Of a stretch of DNA of 37,046 bases, positions 25,483-33,637 are shown piece after piece. Source of the stretch: an uncultured Collinsella sp. Lineage in GTDB: Bacteria; Actinomycetota; Coriobacteriia; Coriobacteriales; Coriobacteriaceae. Position 1 is the first letter of the stretch; each line of letters starts with the position of its first letter. Under the pieces are notes generated by a model. It was given only the letters and a program-made list of their open reading frames with translations. It had not been told where the DNA came from and ran no database searches. A program made the translations under genes and the position numbers. The DNA is taken from assembly GCA_900765185.1 (NCBI GenBank), contig CAAFQT010000249.1, positions 1 through 37,046 of the forward strand. The letters run 5' to 3'.

Positions 25483-25544
25483 GATGTTAATACATCAACA
25501 TTTAATGCAAGCGCATTATGGACGTTCGCCGTTGATGCGTCAAC
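25483..25544. promoter_or_regulatory. Inverted-repeat sites upstream of the hydrolase gene
   Basis: GATGT-TAAT-ACATC (25483-25496) is a perfect 5-bp dyad directly upstream of the hydrolase start. GTTGA-TGCG-TCAAC (25531-25544) is a second dyad. CATCAAC (25493-25499) and GTTGATG (25531-25537) are also inverted copies. The arrangement suggests a dimeric repressor acting on the minus-strand promoter; no regulator gene is adjacent. Confidence 0.3.
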
Positions 25545-25586
25545 AGGCAAAGAATGGGTAAACAAGGGGTCACGTATGGTGCAAAC

Positions 25587-25616
25587 TTCGCACGTACCCA
25601 GACGCTTTGATATAGT
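25587..25616 (+). promoter_or_regulatory. Candidate extended -10 promoter of the hemolysin III gene
   Basis: TATAGT (25611-25616) is preceded by TGA, giving an extended -10. A weak -35, TTCGCA (25587-25592), lies 18 bases upstream. It is 36 bases before the start codon. Confidence 0.4.
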
Positions 25617-25651
25617 GTTGAGAACTCTTTACGTTGGAGGATGTAACCGGC

Positions 25652-26335
25652 ATGTCCGATTCGAGCGACAGTTCTAAGCCGCGACCCAAGACCGCGGCCG
25701 TTCCACACTACACGGTGGGCGAAGAGATCATGAATTCCGTCACCCATGGTGTCGGCTGCCTGCTGGGTATCGCGGGCCTGGTGCTCCTGATCGTATTTGC
25801 CGCTCTTCGCGGTGGCGGTCCGGCGCATATGGCCGCGGCAATCGTCTACGGTGCCAGCATTATTCTCGAATACCTTGCCTCCACGCTCTACCATGCGATT
25901 CAGCCCGCGGGTGCCAAGCGTGTGTTTCGCATTATCGACCACAGCTGCATCTACCTGCTCATTGCCGGCAGCTATACGCCGTTTTGCCTCATCACGCTGG
26001 CAAACGACGGTGGCCCCGTGCTGTTTTTTGCCGTATGGGCCATCGCCATTATCGGCATCGCCCTCGAGTGCTTTTTGCGCGAGCGCCAGCCGCATTGGGT
26101 AAGCGGCCTGGTCTATCTGCTGATGGGCTGGCTCGTCGTCTTTAAGCTGCCCGAGCTCGTGTCGCTGCTCAACCCCGTGGCACTTGCCCTGCTCGCTGTC
26201 GGCGGCGTGTGCTACACCGTGGGCGTGCCGTTCTACATCGCCAAAAACGTGCGTTATCTGCACAGTGTGTTTCACCTGTGGGTGCTCGCCGGCAGTATCT
26301 TCCAGTTCATGGCGGTGATCCTCTTCGTAATCTAG
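25652..26335 (+). CDS. Hemolysin III/PAQR family membrane protein
   Basis: A 227-aa protein with seven predicted membrane segments and the conserved family positions: SVTHGVGCLLG in the first segment, YLASTLYHAIQP, DHSCIYLLIAGSYTPF and, near the C-terminus, HSVFHLWVLAGS. The His, Ser and Asp residues in these blocks form the metal site of PAQR-fold hydrolases. GGAGG (25636-25640) supports the ATG at 25652. The bacterial family is known as TrhA/YqfA/HlyIII and is linked to membrane fluidity in several species; actual haemolysis is rarely shown. The length is typical. The next gene, a CNNM-type protein often also called hemolysin, lies 114 bases downstream. Confidence 0.92.
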   Translation: MSDSSDSSKPRPKTAAVPHYTVGEEIMNSVTHGVGCLLGIAGLVLLIVFAALRGGGPAHMAAAIVYGASIILEYLASTLYHAIQPAGAKRVFRIIDHSCIYLLIAGSYTPFCLITLANDGGPVLFFAVWAIAIIGIALECFLRERQPHWVSGLVYLLMGWLVVFKLPELVSLLNPVALALLAVGGVCYTVGVPFYIAKNVRYLHSVFHLWVLAGSIFQFMAVILFVI

Positions 26336-26449
26336 CGATCGCGTCTGTGCCCGCGGGCCCATCCAAGCGGCCGCCGGGCGCAACTGCCCTATCCACCACC
26401 TACGCTTACTACCTAACGTCCCGAATCTTGGAGGTTCGAGAAACTCCCG

Positions 26450-27823
26450 ATGGACATAACCATCTCCCTTATCACTACCCTCGTTTTGACCCTCATCAAC
26501 GGCTACTTCTCTATGTCCGAGATGGCTCTCACCACGGCCAAGCGCGCCGTGCTGGAGCACGAGGCCGAGGAAGGCGACAAGCGCGCCGAGCGTGCCATTA
26601 AGCTGGCTGCCGATTCCGACCAGCTGCTCGCCACCATCCAGGTCGCCATCACGCTCGTGGGCTTCGCCTCGTCCGCCGTCGCCTCGACGAGCCTGTCCGA
26701 CCCGCTCGCCACATGGCTCATGAGCTTTGGCATCGCGCCGCTCTCCGCCATCGCGCGCGGCCTGGCGCCGGTCATCATCACCGTCGCGGTCGCCTTCGTG
26801 TCCATCGTGATCGGCGAGCTTGTGCCCAAGCGCATCGGCCTGGCCAATGCCGAGGGCGTGTCCAAGCAGGTCGTGGGACCGTTGTCGTTTTTCCAAAAGA
26901 TCGCCCATCCGCTCGTGTGGCTGACTGGCGCTTGCTCCGATGGCCTGGCCCGCATCCTGCGCATCAAGAGTGCCGACGACCGTCAGAACGTCTCTGAAGA
27001 AGAGATCAAGTACATGGTCTCGGAGCAGGACGACCTGCTCGACGAGGAAAAGCGCATGATCCACGAGATCTTCGACCTAGGCGACACCGTTGCCCGCGAG
27101 GTCATGGTGCCGCGCGTGGACACCACCATGTGCGAGGACGACGAGACGGTCGCCAGCGTGCTATCCACCATGCGCCAGACTGGCTTCAGCCGCGTCCCCG
27201 TCTACCACGAGGATCCCGACAACGTGGCGGGTATCGCACATATCAAGGACCTGATCCAGCCCGCGCTCGACGGCAAGGGTGACCAGCCCATCGCCGGCTT
27301 TTTGCGCGACGCCGCCTTTGTGCCCGACACCAAGGACATCCTGCCGCTGCTGTCCGAGATGCAGACCTCGCACGACCAGATCGTGGTGGTCGTGGACGAG
27401 TACGGCGGCACGGCCGGCATCATCACCATCGAGGACATCGTCGAGGAGATCGTGGGCGAGATCGAGGACGAGTTCGACCCCGACAACAAGTACCTCACGC
27501 GCCTTTCGCGCCGCGAGTGGCTCGTCGATGGGCGTTTTTCGTGCGATGACGCGATTGAGCTTGGTTGGCCGCTCGAGGAAAGCGATGATTATGAGACCAT
27601 CGCCGGCTGGATTTTGGAGCTTTGCGACTCGGTGCCCGACATCGGAGAGGTGTTTGAGGTTGCGGGGTACAAGTTTAAAGTGCAGTCGATGCGTGGCCAG
27701 CGCATCTCGCTCATTCGCGTGATCGCTCCGGCCGAAACCGATAAGAAGGATTCCGAGTCTTCGGTAAACGAGCCGACGACGTCGGGTGCGGGTTCCGCGA
27801 ATCCGCACGACGGCGACGAGTAG
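26450..27823 (+). CDS. CNNM/CorC (TlyC-like) membrane protein with CBS pair
   Basis: A 457-aa protein. The DUF21/CNNM membrane domain (~1-185) has three to four helices and begins with NGYFSMSEMALTTA. The CBS pair (~205-330) contains MVPRVDTTMCEDDETV and VVVDEYGGTAGIITIEDIVEEIVGEIEDE. A CorC_HlyC domain (~345-430) follows, then a polar tail. The family is linked to Mg2+/Co2+ efflux or homeostasis; its common name hemolysin C is historical. The ribosome site GGAGG (26430-26434) is 15 bases from the ATG, longer than usual. Only 24 bases separate it from the next gene, so the two are probably co-transcribed. A magnesium role is an inference from the family and from the mgtE locus 8 kb away. Confidence 0.92.
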   Translation: MDITISLITTLVLTLINGYFSMSEMALTTAKRAVLEHEAEEGDKRAERAIKLAADSDQLLATIQVAITLVGFASSAVASTSLSDPLATWLMSFGIAPLSAIARGLAPVIITVAVAFVSIVIGELVPKRIGLANAEGVSKQVVGPLSFFQKIAHPLVWLTGACSDGLARILRIKSADDRQNVSEEEIKYMVSEQDDLLDEEKRMIHEIFDLGDTVAREVMVPRVDTTMCEDDETVASVLSTMRQTGFSRVPVYHEDPDNVAGIAHIKDLIQPALDGKGDQPIAGFLRDAAFVPDTKDILPLLSEMQTSHDQIVVVVDEYGGTAGIITIEDIVEEIVGEIEDEFDPDNKYLTRLSRREWLVDGRFSCDDAIELGWPLEESDDYETIAGWILELCDSVPDIGEVFEVAGYKFKVQSMRGQRISLIRVIAPAETDKKDSESSVNEPTTSGAGSANPHDGDE

Positions 27824-27847
27824 GGCAAGGAAGAGTAGGGGAGAGTT

Positions 27848-28696
27848 ATGGCAGGCCTGTTCAACATCCTTAAGGTCACCGTCAGTGAGGACAAGATCTG
27901 CGCGCACGTGCTGGTGAACCCCGGCATGCCGCTCATGACCTCGGAGGACATCGAGGCCACGGCGCGCGTGTATTACCTGGTGCCGGCGATTGCCAAGCAC
28001 CTGTGCCTGGGTGATTCCGGTCGCGAGTTCCAGGACTGCATGGGCCAGACCGAGCTCTGCCACCTGCTGGAGCACGTGACGGTTGAGCTCATGAACGAGA
28101 CCGGTCTTGCCGGCAGCATTTCGTGCGGCCGCACGCGCGTAAGCGAGCACGACGAGCGCGTCTTTGAGGTTGAGCTTTCGTGCCCCGACGACGCGCTGGC
28201 CATCGGTGCGCTGTCGTCGGCAACCTTTATGATGGACTGGGCGTACCTGCACGCCGACCAGCCTGCCCCCGACGTGGAGGGCACGGTCGCGGGCCTGCGC
28301 AACCTGGTACTGGGCATGCGCGCCGAGGCCGAGGGCAAGGATCCTCACGAGGCCGTCGCCGCTGCGAACGGCGAAGATGCTGCCGAGGACGAGGGCGCTG
28401 ACGAGGGCGATGTGCCGGTCGACGCCGAGCCCGTTGCCGATGCGACCGCCGAGCCCGTTCCCACCGAGCCCGTTCCCGCCGAGCCCCAGGGCGTCCCCAA
28501 CTTTGACGACGAGCCCCAGGTGGCGATTGATACCGAGGGCGCGGTTGCCGAGAACCACGAGGCCTCCGCTGCCGTCTTTGGCGGTGCTGCGACGGTTCCG
28601 GCAGGACCTGCGCATGAGGGCGGCCTGCCGCTCGTGGACGGCGCCGGCGAGGACCCGGGTGCCACGGTGGCCATGCCGGCTATGCCCCAAGAGTAG
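27848..28696 (+). CDS. Stand-alone protein resembling the cyanophycin synthetase N-terminal domain
   Basis: A 282-aa protein. The first ~150 residues contain ELCHLLEHVTVELMNETGL (from residue ~70) followed by SISCGRTRVSEHDERVFEVEL. This pattern (xHVxEHVxLELQxLAG, then GFGRTR and a Val/Phe-rich strand) is what I recall of the N-terminal domain of cyanophycin synthetases. The ATP-grasp and Mur-ligase domains that do the chemistry there are absent. Residues ~165-282 are acidic, Pro/Ala/Glu-rich and repetitive (EPVPTEPVPAEPQG), likely disordered. GGGGAGAG precedes the ATG. It probably shares a transcript with the CNNM gene. The match is from memory of the motif, so moderate confidence; biochemical role unknown. 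Confidence 0.6.
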   Translation: MAGLFNILKVTVSEDKICAHVLVNPGMPLMTSEDIEATARVYYLVPAIAKHLCLGDSGREFQDCMGQTELCHLLEHVTVELMNETGLAGSISCGRTRVSEHDERVFEVELSCPDDALAIGALSSATFMMDWAYLHADQPAPDVEGTVAGLRNLVLGMRAEAEGKDPHEAVAAANGEDAAEDEGADEGDVPVDAEPVADATAEPVPTEPVPAEPQGVPNFDDEPQVAIDTEGAVAENHEASAAVFGGAATVPAGPAHEGGLPLVDGAGEDPGATVAMPAMPQE

Positions 28697-28775
28697 GCCT
28701 ACGCGTTTATCACCATCACGTACCTGCGCCTTTGCCGTACGCAGATGAGCGGAGCGGCAAGTGATGCGCTGCGGG

Positions 28776-28781
28776 TATAAT
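28776..28781 (+). promoter_or_regulatory. Consensus -10 upstream of the YtxH-like gene
   Basis: A perfect TATAAT lies 52 bases before the ATG at 28833. No good -35 is found at 16-19 bases, so the promoter assignment rests on the -10 and its position. Confidence 0.45.
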
Positions 28782-28832
28782 GGACAGCATTCAAACGGTG
28801 GGCACCGACGTGCCTGCAGGAGAGGAATGATC

Positions 28833-29222
28833 ATGGGTAAGACTTTCAGCTTTGTCTCCGGCGCACTTTTTGGTGCCGCTGCCGGCGCTATTGTCGGCGT
28901 TGCTCTGGCCCCGCGCTCGGGCGCCGAGACCCGCGCCATGGCTGCCGATATCGCCAACGACGCCTGGGACAATATGCGCGACACCTACGAGCACAGCGCC
29001 GAGGAGGCCCGTGCTGCGGTGAATGACTTTGGCCCGATGGTCGACGCCAAGACCGATGACCTGCGCGCCAAGGTCGACCTGGCCCGCGAGCGCATGGACC
29101 AGCTGCGCGAGCAGCTCAACGACGCCATTTCGGGCGGCAACGTGACGCCTGCCGCCGACGTCGTGGTCGAGAACGCCGTCGAGGCTGATACCGAGGCTGC
29201 GGAGCCCTCGACCGAGGCATAA
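28833..29222 (+). CDS. YtxH-like small membrane-associated protein
   Basis: A 129-aa protein. Residues ~4-28 are a Gly/Ala-rich hydrophobic segment (FVSGALFGAAAGAIVGVALAP) followed by RSGAETR, the YtxH-family signature. A charged amphipathic helical region with likely coiled coil follows (~35-95), then an acidic tail. AGGAGAGG (28818-28825) is 7 bases before the ATG at 28833; nearer in-frame starts fit the ribosome site less well. Its stop overlaps the next start as TAATG. YtxH-type proteins are often stress-related, with no defined activity. Confidence 0.82.
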   Translation: MGKTFSFVSGALFGAAAGAIVGVALAPRSGAETRAMAADIANDAWDNMRDTYEHSAEEARAAVNDFGPMVDAKTDDLRAKVDLARERMDQLREQLNDAISGGNVTPAADVVVENAVEADTEAAEPSTEA

Positions 29223-29977
29223 TGCGCGCCGGGGATTTTGTCGGCGCCAAGATCTATCGCAAGCCTACCGAGGACAAGCGCACCAAAAAGGACGGCACGC
29301 CGCGCAGCCCTAAAAAGCTTGGAAAGATTCACTTTCCGGTCTTTACTCCGGGCGGTACGCGCGTGGTCGGCTTTATGGTCCGCCAGTCCGATATCGCGGG
29401 CATGATCGAGCGCCCCGACCGATTCGTAGCGCTCGACGCCATTGGTGTCTACGAGGGCGCCATTGCGGTCGATGACGTCAAGGACACGTACGATGCCGCC
29501 GCTGCCAAGCGCCTCGACATCAACCTGGACGATTGCATCATCTGGGTCGGTATGGACGTGCGCACGGAATCAGGCGACGTCGTGGGCTATTGCTCGGACG
29601 TTGAGTTCAAGCCACGCTCGGGCATCGTGCAGGCATTCTATGTGACCGCCGGTGCTGCTTCGAGTGTTTTGGTTGGTGACACGCAGGTGCCGCCGACGAT
29701 GCTGCGCGGCTATGCGGACGGCGCGATGATTGTTTCGGACGAGGTCAAGTCGCTCGGGTATTCGGGCGGCGCCGCCGCAAAGGCTGCCGAGGCAAGCGTC
29801 GTGGTGGGCGATAAGGTCAAGAAGGGCGCCAAGGTGCTCGATGACAAGGGATCGGTTGCCGTGGACAAAGGCAGTCGCGCACTGGGCAAGCAGCTCGGCA
29901 AGACGCGCGGCATGTTCAAGGCCTTTAAGGACGAATACCAAAAGGCGAGCGGAGGCTCGTCAAAAGCTACAAAATAG
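29222..29977 (+). CDS. PRC-barrel domain protein
   Basis: A 251-aa protein. Two PRC-barrel-like segments are visible (~1-85 with GAKIYRK and GTRVVGFMVRQSD; ~100-160 with GMDVRTESGDVVGYCSDVEF). The remainder is a Lys/Ala-rich helical tail (~185-251). PRC barrels mediate RNA or protein contacts (RimM, photosynthetic reaction centre H). The mgtE gene 1.8 kb downstream also begins with a PRC-like segment. It is translationally coupled to the YtxH-like gene by a one-base overlap. No enzymatic motif is present. Confidence 0.75.
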   Translation: MRAGDFVGAKIYRKPTEDKRTKKDGTPRSPKKLGKIHFPVFTPGGTRVVGFMVRQSDIAGMIERPDRFVALDAIGVYEGAIAVDDVKDTYDAAAAKRLDINLDDCIIWVGMDVRTESGDVVGYCSDVEFKPRSGIVQAFYVTAGAASSVLVGDTQVPPTMLRGYADGAMIVSDEVKSLGYSGGAAAKAAEASVVVGDKVKKGAKVLDDKGSVAVDKGSRALGKQLGKTRGMFKAFKDEYQKASGGSSKATK

Positions 29978-29998
29978 CGACGTACCAAATGATGGGAG

Positions 29999-30028
29999 GC
30001 AAGCCGGAGACCTGTTGCTCCGGCTTGC
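29999..30028 (+). terminator. Hairpin after the PRC-barrel gene
   Basis: GCAAGCCGGAG (29999-30009) pairs perfectly with CTCCGGCTTGC (30018-30028), 11 bp with an 8-base loop. It is followed by TGTGTTTAT, a poor T-run. It ends 21 bases before the next start codon and may be a partial terminator or leader structure. Confidence 0.55.
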
Positions 30029-30049
30029 TGTGTTTATGGGGGAGGGCAC

Positions 30050-31456
30050 ATGCGCCAAAACGGATCCAACTTAAACGGGCGTTCGGGTGCGCGTCCGACG
30101 GCGCGCCGCGACCTGGGGCAGCTGCCCAGCGGTCAGCGCAAGCGTCACCGTAAGCCCGGCGCGATGTATCTCAACCATAGCCGCGGCTTTAGCGACCGCA
30201 GCGCTCGCATCGGCAACAGCCGTACGCCCCGTCGTTCGTCTCGCTTGCCCTATGCGCTCATTGCCGTGGGTTGCGCACTCGTGCTGTTTATCGCTGCCGT
30301 CGTGGGCTACGTCAACCGCAGTGTGGACGTGGAGCTCAACGGCCAGAAGACCGCGGTGCGTGTGGGCTCTACGCTGCAGAATCTCATCGACGACCAGGAG
30401 TTGACTGACACCTACGACGCAGGCGACCTGCTGGCCGTCGATGACAGCGTGCTCAAGCGCCATGGGGGCGAAAAGCTGTCGGTGAAGGTCGACGGCAAGC
30501 GCGTGAAGCAGGGCAAATGGGATAGCCGCGAACTTGAGGGCGGCGAGAAGGTGACGGTCAAGGATGGCCGTAACATCTACGAGAAGCACGAGGTTCAGGC
30601 TACGGTTATCGAGCCCAAGCTCAAGGTCGAGGGTACGGGCGCTATCGAGTATGTGCAGACGTGGGGTGTCCAGGGCCGCTCCGAGGTGTGGGTTGGTGAG
30701 CAGTCGGGCAAGACGCAAGACCGCGGCGAGGTTGTGCCCGCCACCGATTGCGTCGTTGCGTGCGCCAGCGTGGCGCCCAAGGGCAACAAAAAGTACGTGG
30801 CGCTGACGTTTGACGAGGGTCCGAGCGGCGCCACCAAGCAGATCTTGCAGGTGCTCAAGGAAAAGGGCGTCACCGCGACGTTCTTCCTTTCGGGCGATGC
30901 GGCCGAGGCCTCGCCTGCCACGGCCAAGGCGATTGTCGATGCCGGGTGCGAGATCGGATCCAACAGCTACAGCGATGATTCGCTCAAGGGTCAGGACCGT
31001 GAGGCGGTACGCGAACAGATCACGAAAGGCACCGATGCGATTAAGTCGGCGACCGGCGTGAAGACGATGCTGCTGCGTGCTCCCTACGCTGCCTTTGACG
31101 AGCAAAACTGGATTGATGCGATGGACCTGGTCTCCGCCGTGGTCTCGTGGAATATTGACTCGGGCGACTGGCTGCTCAACGGTGCCGACGAGCAGGTCTC
31201 GACGGTGCTCGATTCGGTGACGCCGGGCAATATCGTGCTGCTCACCGATAGAGACGAATGCGCCGAGCAGACGCTCGAGGCGCTGCCGCAGATTATCGAC
31301 GGCCTCATTGCCGACGGCTACAAGATCGTGACGCTCAGCGACCTGGTCAAGACGGACACGTCGCTGAGCAAAAAGCTCACCTCGCTGACGAAGGCCACCA
31401 TGCCCAAGGACGCCGTGTTCCCCCAACTTGTCGAGGACGACGACACCACAGAGTAG
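30050..31456 (+). CDS. Membrane-anchored NodB-fold (polysaccharide deacetylase-like) protein lacking metal ligands
   Basis: A 468-aa protein. A basic cytoplasmic tail (1-~62) and a transmembrane helix (~66-88) are followed by an ubiquitin-like/DUF348-type region (~92-190). The NodB domain spans ~245-430. Of the canonical motifs, TFDDGP reads TFDEGP (D255, E256). The metal-binding HxxxH is N305...D309 (GSNSYSD). RxPY is intact (R343-A-P-Y346), and DxxDW is intact (D370...D373-W374). The final LLHD reads LLTD (T399). The three histidines that bind metal or act in catalysis are therefore gone, so classical Zn-dependent deacetylation looks unlikely. It may be a cell-wall-binding pseudoenzyme. GGGAGGG lies upstream of the ATG. 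The stop codon TAG is also the first part of a TAGTCAT repeat. Confidence 0.85.
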   Translation: MRQNGSNLNGRSGARPTARRDLGQLPSGQRKRHRKPGAMYLNHSRGFSDRSARIGNSRTPRRSSRLPYALIAVGCALVLFIAAVVGYVNRSVDVELNGQKTAVRVGSTLQNLIDDQELTDTYDAGDLLAVDDSVLKRHGGEKLSVKVDGKRVKQGKWDSRELEGGEKVTVKDGRNIYEKHEVQATVIEPKLKVEGTGAIEYVQTWGVQGRSEVWVGEQSGKTQDRGEVVPATDCVVACASVAPKGNKKYVALTFDEGPSGATKQILQVLKEKGVTATFFLSGDAAEASPATAKAIVDAGCEIGSNSYSDDSLKGQDREAVREQITKGTDAIKSATGVKTMLLRAPYAAFDEQNWIDAMDLVSAVVSWNIDSGDWLLNGADEQVSTVLDSVTPGNIVLLTDRDECAEQTLEALPQIIDGLIADGYKIVTLSDLVKTDTSLSKKLTSLTKATMPKDAVFPQLVEDDDTTE

Positions 31457-31493
31457 TCATTGGGTAGTCATTTAAGAACGTCCCCAATGACTA
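31454..31493. repeat. TAGTCAT/GTCCCC repeat, minimal copy
   Basis: A 40-bp unit with TAGTCATTGGG, a second TAGTCATT (31465-31472), AAGAACGTCCCC and ATGACTA (31487-31493). It begins exactly at the stop codon of the deacetylase-like gene. It shares its core with the islands at 19133 and 22844. Confidence 0.75.
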
Positions 31494-31567
31494 TGTCACG
31501 GATGCGTCAGCGTTTGGTATGCCTGCAATGTGCAGCGCATAAATTCGATGCCGCAGGGCGATGCTGA

Positions 31568-31576
31568 TGCTATAGT
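31568..31576 (+). promoter_or_regulatory. Candidate extended -10 promoter of mgtE
   Basis: TATAGT (31571-31576) preceded by TGC forms an extended -10 element. It predicts a start near 31583 and a leader of about 200 nt before mgtE. No matching -35 is seen. Confidence 0.4.
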
Positions 31577-31582
31577 TACTGC

Positions 31583-31784
31583 GGTTAATGAGGGTCAAGA
31601 GAAAGGTTACAGGTGAAATCCAAACCTCGACCATACAGTCGATGACCCCATGCAGGTGCTTTCTGCGCATGCACGGGGTGTAAGCGTCGAGCGGCGTGCC
31701 GCCCGCGCATGCGTATACATATCCAGAAGCCCCCGGACGCCGCACGCGCGGCCGCGTCCGGAGGAATAATGATGGGGAGCACCA
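31583..31784 (+). ncRNA. Structured 5' leader of mgtE (candidate Mg2+-responsive element)
   Basis: A non-coding ~200-nt leader with several stems. TCGAC (31627-31631) pairs with GTCGA (31638-31642). A long one joins ACCCC (31645-31649) and CATGC (31649-31653) to GCATG (31667-31671) and GGGGT (31675-31679). GCGGC/GCCGC occurs near 31691-31702. CCGGACGC (31733-31740) pairs with GCGTCCGG (31754-31761), immediately before or touching the GGAGG at 31760. mgtE genes often sit behind Mg2+ riboswitches, but I do not find the GTTAGGTGAGGC core of the M-box, so its identity is open. Confidence 0.4.
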
Positions 31785-33629
31785 TTGAATTATCTGAGTG
31801 AGATGCTCAAATTGCCGGTCTTGGACGTCGACGGCGAAAAGCTCGGCGTTGTGAACGATTTTGGCATTGCTACCGGCGAAGTCTTTCCGCACGTGACGTC
31901 GCTCGCGTTCCGCGGACCCGGCAAGACGCCGTTTATGATCAGCTGGCGCAAATGGGTCGACCGTATCGACGAGACGGGCGTACACCTTAAGTCGCCGGCC
32001 ACCGAAATCCGTTTTTCGTACCTGCAGCCGACCGAGCTCCTGCTTGCCCGCGACGTGCTCAACAAGCAGATTGTCGACACGCAGGGCATGAAGGTCGTGC
32101 GCGTCAACGACATCAAGTTTTCCATGTCGGGCGAAAATCAGCTGCGCCTGCTGGGCGCCGAGGTCGGTGCCCGCGGTCTGCTACGCGCCATCAGCCCCGC
32201 GCTCGAGCATATCGTCGAAGGCTTTATGAAGCACCTGGGCAAGCCGCTCAGTGAGGACATCATCGCTTGGTCCTACATGGACCTGCTCGACCGCTCGACC
32301 AAGAACATTCAACTCTCGGTGTCGCACAAGACGCTCGGCGAGCTGCACCCTGCCGACATCGCCGACATTATCGAGCAGCTCGACCCGCGCCTACGTGCGC
32401 AGGTGTTTGCGCAGCTCGATACTGCCCAGGCCGCCGAGGCCATCTCGGAGTTCGATGACGACGAGCTCATGACCGAGATGCTCGAGGGCCTGTCCGATAC
32501 CGACGCATCGTCGATGCTGGCCATGATGGACCCGGACGACGCTGCCGACCTGATCGACGAGCTCGATTATGAGAAGGCCGAGAAGCTTCTGCGCCTAATG
32601 GGCGTCAAGGAGGAGAAGGCGATTCGTAATCTGCTAGGCTACGAGGACAACACCGCCGGCCGCATCATGACCTCGGAGTTTGTCTCGCTGCCCGCCACGG
32701 CGACGGTCGGCGATGCCATCGAGGCGATTCGCAAGCTCGACGAGGACTTTGAGAGCGTCTACTACGTCTATACCGAGGATCCGAGCGGCATGCTGACGGG
32801 CGTGCTTTCGCTGCGCACGCTGATCGTGGCCGACCGCGACGCCACGCTGGGCCAGCTCGCCTATCGCGATCTGGTCTACGTGTCGCCCGACGAGGACCAG
32901 GAAGACGTAACGGACGAGATGACCAAGTACGACCTGGTTGCCATCCCTGTCTGTGACGAGAACCGTCATATCCTGGGTATCGTGACCTTCGACGACGCCA
33001 TGGACGTTATCGCCGAGGAGCATCAGGAGGACCTGCAGATCGCCGGTGTCGGCTCGGGCGATAGCGCGTCGGACGACTCGACGAACGTGCTCAGCTGGTT
33101 CGTGCATCGTCAGTACTGGGTCGTCGTGTGGGGCATCGCCTCGTGCATTATGGCGACCGTGCTGGGGACGGCGCTGGGCATGGCGCACCTGGTGGTGTTT
33201 CCCATGTGCGCCATGCCGCTGGTGCTGCTGGCTGCCTCGCGCATGGTGTCGTTCGTTAAGAATTACTTCTTGGAGTACGACGGCCACGACGATGAGCCCA
33301 AGCCGTACCTGGGATTCTTCTTCCAGAGCACGGGCATGGGCCTGATTCTGTCGCTCGTGACCTACCTGTGCGCGCAGCTGGTGCGCACCGCCGCGTTCCC
33401 CGATGCCACCATGTTTGAGGAGCAGCTCTTTACCGGCTGCTTTAACATCGCGGCCATCATTTGTCTGATCGGCAACATGAGCGCCGTGATTTACCTGATG
33501 GTGCTGTTCTGGCGCGATGAGCACGACCTCAATACGTCGGGTACTGCCATGAACGTCATCGCCGTCATGATCTCGTGTGTGGCGTACTGCATCGCTGCGG
33601 TGCTGCTCACCATGTCGGTCATGGGGTAG
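31785..33629 (+). CDS. mgtE: MgtE-type magnesium transporter
   Basis: A 614-aa protein, longer than the ~450-aa core family because of an N-terminal PRC-like region (~1-150). The MgtE_N superhelix follows (~170-290; LGELHPADIADIIEQLDP, DELMTEMLEGL, MDPDDAADLIDEL), then a CBS pair (~305-430). The five-helix membrane domain (~445-614) has VVFPMCAMPLVLLAASRM and the GNMSAVIYLMVLF end. The N and CBS domains are known Mg2+ sensors that close the channel when Mg2+ is plentiful. The start is a TTG with GGGGAG at 31774-31779; the ATG at 31769/31772 is out of frame and the ATG at 31803 is an in-frame alternative. An NRMT-like transporter gene follows after 8 bases. Confidence 0.92.
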   Translation: MNYLSEMLKLPVLDVDGEKLGVVNDFGIATGEVFPHVTSLAFRGPGKTPFMISWRKWVDRIDETGVHLKSPATEIRFSYLQPTELLLARDVLNKQIVDTQGMKVVRVNDIKFSMSGENQLRLLGAEVGARGLLRAISPALEHIVEGFMKHLGKPLSEDIIAWSYMDLLDRSTKNIQLSVSHKTLGELHPADIADIIEQLDPRLRAQVFAQLDTAQAAEAISEFDDDELMTEMLEGLSDTDASSMLAMMDPDDAADLIDELDYEKAEKLLRLMGVKEEKAIRNLLGYEDNTAGRIMTSEFVSLPATATVGDAIEAIRKLDEDFESVYYVYTEDPSGMLTGVLSLRTLIVADRDATLGQLAYRDLVYVSPDEDQEDVTDEMTKYDLVAIPVCDENRHILGIVTFDDAMDVIAEEHQEDLQIAGVGSGDSASDDSTNVLSWFVHRQYWVVVWGIASCIMATVLGTALGMAHLVVFPMCAMPLVLLAASRMVSFVKNYFLEYDGHDDEPKPYLGFFFQSTGMGLILSLVTYLCAQLVRTAAFPDATMFEEQLFTGCFNIAAIICLIGNMSAVIYLMVLFWRDEHDLNTSGTAMNVIAVMISCVAYCIAAVLLTMSVMG

Positions 33630-33637
33630 GTGGTCGC

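Noticed and set aside
31583..31784. M-box (ykoK) magnesium riboswitch
   Set aside because: The leader is structured and well placed, but I do not see the conserved GTTAGGTGAGGC and GGTCAACAG core, so I report only a candidate leader.
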